Below are positions 40,401 through 52,177 of a stretch of 64,000 nt of DNA, in pieces. A model generated the notes under the pieces. The model searched no databases and was not told the DNA's origin. It saw nothing but the letters and a program-made list of their open reading frames with translations. The translations under genes and the position numbers were made by a program. This stretch comes from Tagetes erecta (lineage: Eukaryota > Streptophyta > Magnoliopsida > Asterales > Asteraceae), in assembly GCA_030867185.1 (NCBI GenBank), contig CM061487.1:19617000-19680999 (forward strand), written 5' to 3'. The first letter of the stretch is position 1; each line of letters starts with the position of its first letter.

Positions 40401-43400
40401 ATGGAGAATCTCAAATTTGAACCTAAGCATAATCTGGTAGCATGCTTAGATGAATCACTGCTTGAGACAGAAGGATATAGAGATATGATTCAGTTTATCA
40501 AGAGGACGAAGTATGTATATGCTATATGTGCCAAACCGGTCATATATGCAAGGCTGATTAAGTGTTTCTGGAAATCAGCTGAGGTTGTGAGAAATGAGAA
40601 TGGAGGTGTTATAGTCAGAGGACATATCACTAGGGATTGGGTATTAGATGTCACTGAAGAAGCTATCAGGCAAGCATTAAGGATTGATGAGGATGAGGTA
40701 GGCATGATGGATGAATTGACAATGGAGGAATGTAAATCTGGTTTTGTTAACATGGGACATCCACCTGTGTTTCCAAAGTCGCAGTTTTACAGAGCCAAGT
40801 TGGGGAAAAAGTATAAGCTGCTGTGTTATGTTGTGCAGCAATGCATGTCTAGAAGGAGTGCAGGGTTTGATAACTTTCCTTCAGACATTGCATCACCGAT
40901 TGTAGCTATTGCAGAAAACAAACCATTCAACATGTCAAGGTGGATAATGAATGGGTTTGTATTTAATTTGGTGAAGGGTAAGAGGTTCAAGTTTCTGATG
41001 TATCCAAGGTTTCTGCAATTGATGATAAACATTGCCTATCCCATGATCAGAAGTGAAGGTTATGCTGGAGGCATATTGTACACTGAGGACATGAACGATC
41101 TCTCTTACCGAAAGATGAGTATCGGGAATGTACCTGATATTGAATTGTTTGATTATATGAGAGATATAATCAACAATGAAGAAGATGTGGAAGGTGTCTA
41201 TTATCACATATCTCATGGAGAGGTTGTTAATCCAGCAGATCTGATTGATAGAGAAGTTGATGAAGTTAGTGATGGTGAGGATGATGAAGATGGTAATGAT
41301 GAGAATGATAGTGATAGTAATGATGGTAATGATGATGGTGGTGATGATACTGAATCTGAATCTAATTCAGAGGAGGTTGAACCAATGGATACTGAAAATG
41401 TTGAGTTGATTGAGCCTATAGTGATAGAAGAACCTGCTGAGGTTGCTTCTGAGATTGAAGAAGTAGCTGTTGAGATTCCAAAAGATGTTTCAATACAGTA
41501 TGTTAGAAAGAAGAAGAAGGCAGTAGAAAAGCCTGAGGAGATAGATGTGTTACAAATTGCTCAGACAGTAATGGCCGAAGCTGAATCTATTGCACAGATA
41601 GAGGAAGTGGATGCTGGCGTTACTGATCCTATCTCTGATTCTATTCCCACCATGTCACCACAAACTGAAAACATTGGACAAGGTTTGGAGTCTTCACCAA
41701 ACATTGTGCCAAGTGTTGATGAGATATATGAAGAAAAGGAGAAACGGATTGCTGAATTAGAAGAGATGGTTGAAAACCTGATTAAGTCGAATGATTTGTT
41801 GAGAGCCTCAAACGAAAGGAAAAAGAAGAGATTTGATGAATATTGGGATATTCACAATCAAAACTTGAAGATTTTCAAAGAGTTAGATTCTGACCATCTC
41901 GAGTTAAAGATTGAACATGCTAAGTTGATAGATGAGCATGAGAAGTTAAAAGAGGAGTATGAAAACCTTAAGTATGATTATGCTGAGGTTAAAGCTGAAT
42001 GCAATACACTAGAGGATGAAAAAGAGATGTTGGAAAAAGAGTTGGAGGATTTGAAACCTAAGAAGGCTGGATCATCTTCGGACAAAGATTTTTCTGATGA
42101 AATCATAGTGACTGAAACGAATGTGCCTAAAGTGTATTTGACTAGAGCCAGAGGTACTTCGAATGTGGGTATTTTGGTAGAAGCACCAATAGTCATTCCC
42201 GATGAAGCTGAAGCTGAAACTGTCAAGATGGACAAGGCTGAGGGAAAGAGGAAAATTGACGCTATTCCTGAAATTTTTGGAGATGAAGGAAGCTCAAAGA
42301 AGGCGAGGATTGATAAACCAGTGCAGATTGAGCCGATTCAATCTGTAGCTGTGACTGATATTGAGAAAGTTGCTGAGGTTGAGACTATGTCTGAAGCTGA
42401 AACAGAAGTATTTGAAGCAGCTGATAGTGAGAAAGATGTTAACTCTGGAGATACAGTTCAGTTTGAGCCGATTCAAGCTGAAACTGTTGAAGTTGAGAGT
42501 GCGCCTGAAATAGTATCTGAAGTTGTTAGTCAATTTGAGCCGATTCAAACTGACGAAGCACCCATGATTGAAGCTTTAGATGATTTAGATATTGATTGGA
42601 CTGAGTCGGAGGATGAAGCTGAGCCAGAACTTGTACAAAATACTGTTGAAGAAGTGCCGGATGACTTGGATCAGAGGTTTGCTTATTTGGAGAAAATGAA
42701 GTACAATTCTGTGTTTTTGAATGGATTGACGGTGACTCAGATTAATGAAGAATACGAGAAATGTATGATTCATCAAGATAAAGCTGAAGCAGATAAGAAG
42801 GAGTTTGTGACTGAAATGGGCGAATGGACTCCTATGCAGGAAAGTCTGAATATTGAAGATCTGCCACCGACTGAGCTTTACCATCAAAATCCAGATGAGA
42901 TGACTGCGTATGAGATGCGAAGTTGGTTAAGTTCGAGGAACTATCCGTATAAAACTTTGCAAAGGTTGAAATCTGAATCTTTAAGGAAGATTGTGGTCAG
43001 TTTCATGAAAACAGAGAAGATGTACAACAGAATGTTCTATTTGGATTACCAAAATCCTCAGTACTTTGAACTGACGAAGAGATTTAAAGTACTTGGTCCA
43101 AAAGAGATTCCTGTGATGGCATTGCCTGAAAATGCACACAAAAAGAGGCATGAATTAATGGATATGTTTCCGAGCGAAGTTAAGTCGTACAACATACCGA
43201 TGGAAGTACGTGAAACTTGGCATAAGGCAGCAACTCCAGGAGATGTGGTGAGATCGTTGATGAGTAAAGGACAATCAATTGCTGAATTGTTGGATTCAAT
43301 GATTGTGCCTGAGAAAAATAAGAAGGTAAAGATAATCGCGTGGAAATATGATGAAGTGTTTGATGCATTCATGATCAAGAGGGTAAATGGCTTATGTGAT

Positions 43401-44300
43401 GTTTATCATTACTATTCTAGCATCTTCAAATTGGAAGTTCAGGATCTGAAAGAGCTGCATAAACTGAGGTTAATCAATCATACAAATGCTGATCGTGGTA
43501 ACAAGTGTGTGATGCTTCTTGATGCTGGAATGAGCAGAACTGCAAAGTTTTTGGATTTCCGAGGTCAACAGGAAGACTCAGAATATGTGCAAGCCAAGAA
43601 ACAAAAGAAGAAGAAAAGATTGGTGGTGACCGAGGATATGTACTTAGAAGAGTTCTCGGATGAATATTTTGACAAGATTACTGATCCTGGATTGAAGGTA
43701 ATAGATGGGTCGCAAATGACGAAGCCAATACTGAGAGTTTTCTACAATCAGGATACATTTGAACTAAAGCTTGTTAGAAATTTGGAGGATTGGGACAAAG
43801 ACATGATCACTCTGTTCAGTACTTTTGAGTTAAAGCTGCTACATCCTTCATATATTGATTATTTGAGGAGCATTAGAATGGAGAAGTGCAAGGATAAACT
43901 GGCTGAAGCGGACAGAAAGTTATTTGTGGTGATGATTGAAGTTATTGCTGCTGCTTCAGAGAAAATTCGAGTCAGAAAAGCTTTGCTAAACTCTAATCTT
44001 GTGATGGTGGATTTACCGAAGATAGAGTACATGAGGATATCCAGAAAAGGAACATTGGAGGTGTATGTCGAAGGCAAAGAAATGCCATTTGAGTTTTATG
44101 CTAATATCGATTTTGCAGGTTTAAATCTGGATTCGCTTAGACGCATGAATGCTATACCAATTCTGACAAATGAATCCAAGCCTCGACAAGCTAAGATCGC
44201 TGAGAAGTTCAAATCCTGCATTGAAGAAGCTCTGAAAGAAAAAGAAGAATATAAAGGCCGAGAATTGTTGGATGTGAAAGAGGAACCAGAAGAATGGTAG
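40401..44300 (+). CDS. Third ORF of Sirevirus-like element C (1,299 codons, function unknown)
   Basis: ATG at 40401 follows the intron acceptor directly. Residues 1-275 are a conserved globular domain (KFEPKHNLVACLDESLLETE, KTKYVYAICAKP-like, KGKRFKFLMYPRFLQLMIN). From memory it resembles a retroelement family that annotation pipelines label synaptobrevin/longin-like in Asteraceae. Residues about 280-345 are very acidic (DDEDGNDENDSDSNDGNDDG). Residues about 440-560 look coiled-coil (KRIAELEEMVENLIKSNDLL). Basic clusters (RKKKKAVEK, KKARID, KQKKKKRL) resemble nuclear signals. QFEPIQ/QIEPIQ is repeated three times near 640-720. Residues about 770-1299 form a second conserved domain. I see no signal peptide or membrane segment, unlike the env-like ORF described for some Sireviruses. 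The ORF is intact. Confidence 0.85.
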   Translation: MENLKFEPKHNLVACLDESLLETEGYRDMIQFIKRTKYVYAICAKPVIYARLIKCFWKSAEVVRNENGGVIVRGHITRDWVLDVTEEAIRQALRIDEDEVGMMDELTMEECKSGFVNMGHPPVFPKSQFYRAKLGKKYKLLCYVVQQCMSRRSAGFDNFPSDIASPIVAIAENKPFNMSRWIMNGFVFNLVKGKRFKFLMYPRFLQLMINIAYPMIRSEGYAGGILYTEDMNDLSYRKMSIGNVPDIELFDYMRDIINNEEDVEGVYYHISHGEVVNPADLIDREVDEVSDGEDDEDGNDENDSDSNDGNDDGGDDTESESNSEEVEPMDTENVELIEPIVIEEPAEVASEIEEVAVEIPKDVSIQYVRKKKKAVEKPEEIDVLQIAQTVMAEAESIAQIEEVDAGVTDPISDSIPTMSPQTENIGQGLESSPNIVPSVDEIYEEKEKRIAELEEMVENLIKSNDLLRASNERKKKRFDEYWDIHNQNLKIFKELDSDHLELKIEHAKLIDEHEKLKEEYENLKYDYAEVKAECNTLEDEKEMLEKELEDLKPKKAGSSSDKDFSDEIIVTETNVPKVYLTRARGTSNVGILVEAPIVIPDEAEAETVKMDKAEGKRKIDAIPEIFGDEGSSKKARIDKPVQIEPIQSVAVTDIEKVAEVETMSEAETEVFEAADSEKDVNSGDTVQFEPIQAETVEVESAPEIVSEVVSQFEPIQTDEAPMIEALDDLDIDWTESEDEAEPELVQNTVEEVPDDLDQRFAYLEKMKYNSVFLNGLTVTQINEEYEKCMIHQDKAEADKKEFVTEMGEWTPMQESLNIEDLPPTELYHQNPDEMTAYEMRSWLSSRNYPYKTLQRLKSESLRKIVVSFMKTEKMYNRMFYLDYQNPQYFELTKRFKVLGPKEIPVMALPENAHKKRHELMDMFPSEVKSYNIPMEVRETWHKAATPGDVVRSLMSKGQSIAELLDSMIVPEKNKKVKIIAWKYDEVFDAFMIKRVNGLCDVYHYYSSIFKLEVQDLKELHKLRLINHTNADRGNKCVMLLDAGMSRTAKFLDFRGQQEDSEYVQAKKQKKKKRLVVTEDMYLEEFSDEYFDKITDPGLKVIDGSQMTKPILRVFYNQDTFELKLVRNLEDWDKDMITLFSTFELKLLHPSYIDYLRSIRMEKCKDKLAEADRKLFVVMIEVIAAASEKIRVRKALLNSNLVMVDLPKIEYMRISRKGTLEVYVEGKEMPFEFYANIDFAGLNLDSLRRMNAIPILTNESKPRQAKIAEKFKSCIEEALKEKEEYKGRELLDVKEEPEEW

Positions 44301-44372
44301 AAAAAGATTGAAGATTGATGCTGATAAACGAAGAACAAGATTGAAGTCTTTTGAAGATCCAAAGATAAATCT

Positions 44373-44380
44373 TAGGGGGA
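44373..44380 (+). other. Polypurine tract of element C
   Basis: TAGGGGGA followed by GTAC and then the LTR start TGTTAG. Plus-strand priming site; the spacing to the LTR is short, as usual. Confidence 0.85.
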
Positions 44381-44384
44381 GTAC

Positions 44385-44716
44385 TGTTAGGGTTATTTCC
44401 TGTTAAGAATTTACTTTGTATCTTTGTTTAATATGTTTGTATAGTTTAGGGTTTATTATGTATTTTCCTTAAACTTGCATTTTGTTTGTTATAAAGCATG
44501 TAGTGTGCGTGTGTTAGGAGAGATTACTTTTTGCACTGTTAGAGAGAGAATTAACTGTGTGTATTTGTTTTCTCCTGCACATTGTACTGCGAATTGCTTT
44601 GATCATCAATATACAGAGAATTTATGAGTATGAACTGTGTTTGTGATTGAACGTTTTTGTTTGTGCGTGTTGTTTAGATCATTTGAGTGATATTATCGAT
44701 CCAATTGAACCTATCA
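44385..44716 (+). mobile_element. 3' LTR of element C (332 bp)
   Basis: It appears identical to the 5' LTR at 29275-29606, from TGTTAGGG to ACCTATCA, and is followed by the target duplication CTCGA at 44717-44721. Total element length is 15,442 bp. Confidence 0.97.
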
Positions 44717-44721
44717 CTCGA

Positions 44722-46198
44722 CTTGGCGTCTTGAGTAGTTAACGTGCACTAAGTAAACTTTAGAGCATATTAGTAGAATCTTCCCTACTAGTGAGACTTC
44801 AACTAAGTATGCGCTTCCTAGCTTTACACATTAATCACTGAAGTTTACATAAGGTATGATTCATTATGTTGTTGAAAACCTAAAACTGTCTGAAACCTCT
44901 TTAATTGGATTACAAGTTATAACTCACATCGTGATGACAACAACCTAGTAGGGACTAGAGATTAATGAGCACACTTTTATAGTTACCTATCTCGGTGTGG
45001 TAAACAACCGGCGGGGCCGACGCCTAATGAGTAGAAGTACACAAACTACAGACTGAATTATGTCTATAAACTCATTCAAAGTGAGGTCTTTACTTGATAG
45101 TCGTGTGACCTACTATGTGTTATCACACATCACCTATTATGTGACTAATATATGCTATAACATATTACCATCCGTGAACTATTATGTGTAAAAAAAAATA
45201 TATGTTACCTACATGCTTAAATAGTATCATTACTTATGCTTAGTAATACTCACATTTTGTTTATAATAGTTGTTTTTTTCCCATATACTTATAAAAAAAA
45301 AAAACTCATAGTATGCTTGACATATTCATTCCCTGTAAGTACAACATACTAGGCATCTATTGGCATCTTACACATTTAGTGTACTTGTTTTATAGTTATA
45401 AGTATAACCTACTTTCCTTATACACGTCACACTTAAAATGTGATAAAATACCATACAGGTCATTAAAATAAACATTAAGCATGACAAAACATAAGAGTAA
45501 AACATACGATGGGAAGCAAGTTAGGATAGTCGTGTGATGTAAATTAACGATTACGGGTGCGCAACGTAATGGTGAATTTATAGGTACACGAGGATCCTGG
45601 CAAAATCTCGTCATGTGGGTAATACCTAAAACATAATAAATAGATACATAAATATATAAAGTCAACTCAGATTCACCTAAAACAAAAGTTCATCGTACAC
45701 TTTAAGCGTAGGAATTTAATTAGTTACACTTACACGCTTAATGATTCGTAATAGTCAGACGTATAAGATATGTCGTCATCGCCAACTCCCTCTCACACTC
45801 CTAGTAAGAAACTTGTAGTTTTCTAACACCCCATCATCATCACCCACTCACTCTACTCTTTCGACACTTAAATTTACAGAAATTTTATGTCCTATAAACC
45901 TTACAATTGTCAACTACGTACACTTAAAACTATGTTAGAACCTAAGTACTCCAATTAGCTAACTTGTGAGAATCTAATTAAAACAACACATCCAGAATAA
46001 GTTTTATTTTATTTTTTTTTATTTTTTTTTCTCCTTTGAACCACACCAATGCTATTACTAAAATTTCAGGACGAAATTCTTTCAACAAGGGGATGATATG
46101 ACAATCCAAAACTTTCTTTTTTTTTCTTTCTTGTAACATCAAACGCTTATCAACCTTACTCAATTTTCGGGATGAAAATTCTTTCAACAATGGGATGA
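44722..46198 (+). other. Element B internal region, non-coding, with duplicated polypurine tract
   Basis: About 1.48 kb without any gypsy protein motif, except a vestige of the end of pol at the 3' edge (GGACGAAATTCTTTC). With the 265-bp left part, B has only ~1.7 kb of internal sequence between 2.2-kb LTRs, so it is non-autonomous (LARD-like). The tract TTTCAACAAGGGGATGATATGACA (in part AACAAGGGGATGATATGAC) near 46077-46103 is a second copy of the functional TTCAACAATGGGATGA at 46183-46198. Confidence 0.7.
46183..46198 (+). other. Polypurine tract region of element B
   Basis: CAACAATGGGATGA directly precedes the right LTR (TGTGACACCC at 46199). A similar sequence about 100 bases upstream, followed by TATGACAATCC, looks like an older duplicate of the tract plus LTR start. 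Confidence 0.6.
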
Positions 46199-48396
46199 TG
46201 TGACACCCGACAATTTCAGGTTAACGTCGTTAACCAAACTCAACCAAGTTCCGTTAGTCATTTTCAATTTGAAATGCTACCTAGTACATACCACTATAAT
46301 TAATTACACATATTAATTTAAATAAGCAACTAAACAAATATTTATAAAATAGTAACTCGAGAAATTATAGGATCACGACTACCAATGTTTAAACATTTGT
46401 AATTTGGCAATAACTAATACTCATGACCCAAAAATATACCAAAGAATAAACGGGATAGCTTCGTAAAATAAATACGTCATAATAGTAGGATGTTCGAATT
46501 GTAATTTACTAAAAGTTTATTTAATTAACTTTGAGAACAAGTTATGAAAGTGGAATACTTAAAGGGCCATATTGTAAATATTAAAAGTTATATCACCCAA
46601 ACCCCTCCCATGACTCGTCTCCATCTTCACAACATAAACCGTATCACGTTCCAATAATCACAACCGCCGTAGTCACGAACACCACCTCCGCTCACCGTTC
46701 CGTCACCTACACAACCTTTGGCAGCCACCACAAGCCCCATAGAACACCGTCGTAACCTCCCTTACCGTTATTGTTTACTATCATCGTTGCAACTGTCGTT
46801 ATCACCACCGTTTCCGCCGCTATTGATCGCCATTGCAAACTTTTACCCACAGACGAGCACTATAACACCACGGAGAACCTTCGTTCTATCCCGCCTAAGC
46901 TTTCCGGTAACTTTCGATAACCCGCGTTATAGTTTCGGTTCGTTTCAGTTTCGTTACGTGTACGGGTTGGTTTCAAAGTTGATCATTTTGAATGTATATA
47001 CAAGTAGGACTATATACATAACAATGTTTTGCATCGGATTGATATCGGATTTAAACCGTACGTGCGCGTGTGTCAGAACAGAGTATATATATATGTGTGT
47101 GTGTGTGCGATATATGCATGGAGAATATATATAATATGTAAATTAGTGTTTGTGTAGAGTTTACATGCATGAGTGGTCATGGGAAATAATTATATATATT
47201 TGGGATGGGTGCATGAATGATGTATATGATTTACGTAAATTAGGTGGTGGTAGGTGTGATTGTGTGGAACAAATTCTAGTATGAGTGTGTATGTATGAAT
47301 ATATGTGTGTAGTACAAAGAATTCATGAGTATGTGTACATGATGCACATATTGGGTGTAGTAGTTAATTAATGTGTGGTTTGTATTTAAATAAACTTTAA
47401 CAGTGATAAGTCTAAACATTTTAGTCGAGGCTCGTGTCAAAAATATAATTTATAACATGATATTTTAATAAGTGGGTTTTGGATACGAAACTGAACTGGG
47501 AACGCGAAACCAAACGAGAACTCTGTTAGAGTAATATGTATCTAATTAGTAGAAATCAAACAGGTTGTTGGTTGATTTTGGAAATTCTATTTTTGCTAAT
47601 TGTTTGTAGCTCCGCAACCTAAGGTGAGTTTCACGGCCCCTTTTACTGTTTTCCTGTTGGGGGAGAAAGCACGCACGAAAACACTTTTGATTTTGTATTT
47701 ACTATATATCATCATGGATTACTAAACGTCAAACTTAACATACGAAAGTCCTTTCAATTCTCTCGAACCGTTAATATACGGGGTATAGCGAGGAAGTTCG
47801 GGTAGTACTACTGGGTCTGACAAACCCCACCCTCGGCTGGGAGCCGGGCAGGTGTGAATTGTCCTAATCTCATGGGCCATTGAATGTTAACAATGGTAAC
47901 AAGGCACAATATAAACAGTTAGCTCGGATTCGAAACGTTTGAGTAACATGAAAACTTGGGTTAGCTACCTACTGATATATTTGTGATTTACATTATCTGG
48001 AAAACTTGTTTATGAACTGTTATTTAAACCTGTGAACTCACCAACCTAGCGTTGACACTTTTTAGCGTGTTTTTCTCAGGTGGCCAAGGTTAGCTGAGCA
48101 TTATATTAGGACATGCATCATGGGTCTGCTTGGGTTTCAAACATTTTCATTTATTATTTACTTGCATTTTAAACTTATATTTTAGGGCGCTGTTTTGCGC
48201 AGATGTTTTTGTTTACTTTGCTTTACGCTTCCGCATTATTTCTAAACGGTTAAACTCTGATGTTTGGTATTTCTCATTTATTAAGATACGTTATTTTTAA
48301 ACTCATTTAGAGTCGTTTGTGTAATTAATGACTTGGATCCTGGTTTGTCACCCTCCTAACGGTAAAACTCCGTTAGTGGAATTTGGGGGTGTGACA
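46199..48396 (+). mobile_element. 3' LTR of element B (2,198 bp)
   Basis: From TGTGACACCC to GGGGGTGTGACA, about 99% identical by eye to the left LTR, and followed by the target duplication GACAC (48397-48401). Indels include a 9-base gap near 47238. The candidate intron is at 47624-48079 with the same donor, acceptor and length as in the left LTR. Excluding C, element B is about 6.15 kb. Confidence 0.97.
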
Positions 48397-48401
48397 GACA
48401 C

Positions 48402-50073
48402 AAATACAAGGTGAAGAAATTGCAACTCACCGTGTTCACAGGAATCATCCTATCTCTCAGATTATAGGTCCTTTGAATCAAAGAACTATGAGAAGTCAGA
48501 CTGAACATGCAAATATCTGTCTCTACTCATGTTTCTTTCTCAAGTGGTACCGAAGAACATTTCAGAAGCGTTGCTAGATAACAGCTGGATAGAAGCAATG
48601 CAAGAGGAGTTACTTCAGTTCAGAAAGCAAGAAGTATGGAAATTAGTGGACTTACCTGAATGAGAAAATGTTATTGGTACAAGATGGTTGTACAAGAACA
48701 AGCCAGATGAATGTGGCATTGTTGTGATAAATAAAGCCAGACTAGTTGCACAAGGTTACACTCAAGAAGAGGGTATTGACTACAAAGAAGTGTTTGCTCC
48801 GGTCGCTCGACTAGAAGCTATTCGCGTTTTTCTTGCTTATGCCTTATTCATGAATGTCAAAGTGTACCAAATGGATGTAAAAGGCGCATTTTTGTATGGA
48901 CCAATTACCGATGATGTGTGCGTTAGGCAACCTCCAGGATTTGAAGACCCTGAGTATCCACATCGTGTATACAAACTAAGCAAAGCTTTATACAGTCTAC
49001 ATCAAGCTCCAAGGATTTGGTACGGGACATTAACAAAACATCTACTCGAACATGGTTTTACCAGAGGTCAAATTGATCCAACTTTATTCATGAAGCAGGT
49101 GAACGAAGATCTACTGTGTGTTCAAGTGTATGTAGATGATATTATCTTCGGATCAACATGTTCGTCCATGTGCAAAGAATTTGAGGAAATCATGAAAGCC
49201 AGATTTCAGAAGAGTTCTATGGGGGAGATCAATTTCTTTCTTGGATTTCAAGTTAAACAGTCTGCAGATGGAATCTTCATCAATCAATCAAAATTTGTTG
49301 ACAAATTGTTGAAGAAATTCAATATGCAAGATTATCAGACGATTAGAACTCCAACTGATGTGAACTGCAAGATCCAACCTGATCCAAAAGGCAAATCTGT
49401 TGATCAAACACTTTACAGATCAATGATCGGTTCGCTGATGTATCTTACTGCATCAAGACCAGACATCATGTATATTGTATGTGTATGTGCCAGATATCAG
49501 TCTGATCCTAAAGAGTCTCACCTCATTGCTATCAAACGTATATTCATATATCTCAAAGGGAAACCTAATCTCGGTTTATGGTATCCTTATGAAGGGAATT
49601 TTGAATTATATAGTTATTCTGATAGTGACTTTGGTGGTTGTGCTCTTGACAGGAAATCAACCACAGGTGGATGTCAGTTTCTGGGTCCTCGTCTAGTCTC
49701 TTGGCAATGCAAAAAGCAAACCAATGTTTCCGTATCCACTGTTGAAGCAGAGTACATCGCTGCATCTGCTGGATGTTCTCAAGTTTTGTGGTTATAAAAT
49801 CAATTGCTTGACTATGAGTTTAACTTTCTCAAAACTCTTATTTACATCGACAATAATGCTACAATGTTCATTACTGCTAATCCTGTTCAACACTCAAAAA
49901 CAAAACATATTGAAATTCGATATCACTTTCTCAGAGACAACTCTGAAAAAGGTTTAATAATTTTGATTAAAGTTCATACCGACAAACAACTGGCAGATCT
50001 TTTCACAAAATCCTTCTTGTCAGGACGATTTGAATTTTTAATTCAATTAATAGGATTAATTAACCATGATTAA
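48402..50073 (+). pseudogene. pol: Copia element A pol, right part (reverse transcriptase and RNase H), broken
   Basis: It continues element A after element B. It reads HRNHPISQIIGPLNQ-like, VPKNISEAL-like, then reverse transcriptase (ARLVAQGYTQEEGIDYKEVF, VYQMDVKGAFLYG, LHQAPRIWYGTLTKHLLEHG, VQVYVDDIIFGST) and RNase H (YSDSDFGGCALDRKSTTGGC, KHIEIRYHFLRD, TDKQLADLFTKSF). Stops occur at about 48661 (PE*EN) and 49795 (WL*N). It retains the ~107-base RT stretch that element C lacks, so it serves as the reference for that deletion. Confidence 0.95.
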
Positions 50074-51590
50074 TTCGCGTTTTAAGAAAACAAAATACTA
50101 AATCAGGAAATTTAAAATTCCAAAATATAATAAGTCGTTGTCATTTAGTGTCTCTCATGTCTTTTTATTTATGCATTGTGTGTGTGCATGAAAAGAAAAA
50201 GAAAATGAAATGAAAATCATATCGTAAGAATCTGATTTGCAAAAAGTGAGAAATGATAGATACACTAAGTATTATCTGATTCATCATTTTCAATAATAAA
50301 GACTGATAAGTGTTAACTGATGTGCTAGACAGCTCAGGCAATTAAACAGAACAAGTAGGTTCATTGTTGATAAACATAAAACGCAATGATATTTGTGTTA
50401 ACTTCCATTGTTATGCATGTCTAAATATATCTCATTTAATGAAATACTAGTGGTGTTACTTTAAACATAATCGGGTAACGATGCAATATAATTCAGTGTG
50501 ATGAACCGCATCGTGAGCTTCTTTGTTGTGGTACCCACAGACCTGAAGTCTCATACGAAGTCTCTTTTGACCTTCAAGGTGCAGCAAAAGATTCCCAAAG
50601 ATGGAACAGAAAAGAGTCCCAAATGTGGACCATTACCAAAATTCCAAAATGGAATTCATAAGATTCCCAAAGGGAACGCAATCAAAAGATAATTCAAAAA
50701 AGGAATTCAAAAAGAAGTCCCAAAGTGGACCAAGTCCCAAAAAGATAGAATAATCCAATTCCACACTACTTATGTTGTAAGTGACCAGTTTTTTGTTATA
50801 AGTGTATTTTGGTGGACTTTGATAAGGAAATAGATTAACATATGTATACATGTGGGTCACACAAGTCATTTTAATCGAACCTTAATCTCATCATGTGACT
50901 GAAAAAGTAAGTGTGCCAACTCGAGCTAATTGGTATGTTATTATATCATCACTCAAACAAACACAAGTCAAATGTATATTCTAAAATCGCAAAACATGTT
51001 CAGATAATGTTTGGTATGATCTCATTGCGATTTCCAGATTCATTGCATTGCATTCGTATTACTTTTAATGTGTGTGCTTTGTGTGTGCAGGCGTGTGGAT
51101 TCATTAATGCCACAACGACATCCTTTGTAAACTTAAAAATATAGAGATAATTCAAGTTTATGGGGAGAAATTCGTTAGAAATTATATCTTGAAAAGAAAA
51201 AGGAAAAAATTAGAAAAATATCAAAAATCAAGTGTTGAATGAAAGGATCAAGTGATTTATGAAGGCAAAAATGTTGTTTATGATAAAAACAAATCCAAGT
51301 TCTTGTAATTATTTTTCATTAAAATGCTTCTGGATATTGAAATATTGGTGGTGCAAAATTTTATTGAAAAACCGACTTAATAAAAATGATAAGGAAAAAT
51401 AAAAATTGTTGATCAAAAGTGTTTTAATGAGAATTTTAATTTGTTGCCCTAATTCATGATTGATAATTAATTGCATAAACCCAATTAAGGTGTCTTGTCT
51501 AATTAATTTGTCAAGAATGTGTGCAGGTGCAATAAATGCAGTTGAAAAAGTCAACAGTTGGAAAACGAGAAAATTGTTAAGTGTTGGAAC
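50074..51590 (+). other. Post-pol non-coding region of A
   Basis: Collinear with 37498-38989 of element C: same GTGTGTGCATG, GATGAACCGCATCGTGAGC, ATGTGGGTCACA and GTGTGTGCAGGC blocks. There is no supportable ORF. Confidence 0.75.
50589..50765 (+). repeat. Palindrome array after pol (element A)
   Basis: Units such as GATTCCCAAAGATGGAAC, GAGTCCCAAATGTGGACC, ATTCCAAAATGGAATT, GATTCCCAAAGGGAAC and AGTCCCAAAGTGGACC, in the same order as in element C (38030-38202). One unit is weakened (ATTCAAAAAAGGAATTC). Confidence 0.85.
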
Positions 51591-51599
51591 TGTTCATGA

Positions 51600-52170
51600 T
51601 ACTGTTCAGCCGGGTTAAACTAGTCAAGGTGTAGTCGTTTCATGACTAATGTGCTTTATTGACCAAATGTTGACACGACTCAGTAGTTGACACGACTCAT
51701 CTATTGACACGTCTCAACAGTGTAATATGTTAAAGACTTGTGATCAATTGTTGACACGACCAAGTTATGACCCGTCCCAACAATGTATCACATAACAATG
51801 ACTTGACCCGTCTCAAAATTCACTTGATGAACATGTGTGAACAAATGTTGACATGTCTCAACAGTGTTTGACACGTCCCAACAGTTGTTTGACACGACCA
51901 AGCCTTTTTATGAAAAATCATTTAACTGTACAAACAATTTGACCCATCCCAACAATGTTGACACGACTCAACAGTGCTTGACCCGTCTCTACAGTGTGTG
52001 ACCCGACTAAGTGTTTTTACATGTTTAAAATTTTTGTTCATCACTTGACCCGTCCAAAAGGGTTTCACCCTTCCCAACAGTACATGACCCGTCCAAGGGA
52101 ATTGGGCCTGAGTTGACCCGTCTGAGATTTTTAACCCGTCCCAAATCTCAACCCTAGTTCAGCCGACTCA
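51600..52170 (+). repeat. TGAC(A/C)CG(T/A)C cluster upstream of the third ORF (A)
   Basis: About 18 copies of TTGACACGACTC, TTGACCCGTCTC, TGACCCGTCCCAA and near forms in 570 bases, often followed by AACAGTGT. Only one GCCGGGT unit remains (about 51608). It ends with GGGCCTGAGTTGACCCGTC, recalling GGGCCT...TTGACCCGGC in element C. Confidence 0.9.
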
Positions 52171-52177
52171 ACATTCA

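Noticed and set aside
40401..44300. Third ORF as a classical envelope protein
   Set aside because: No signal peptide, membrane segment or cleavage-site pattern is visible. Acidic, coiled-coil and basic nuclear-signal-like parts point elsewhere, so I left the function open.
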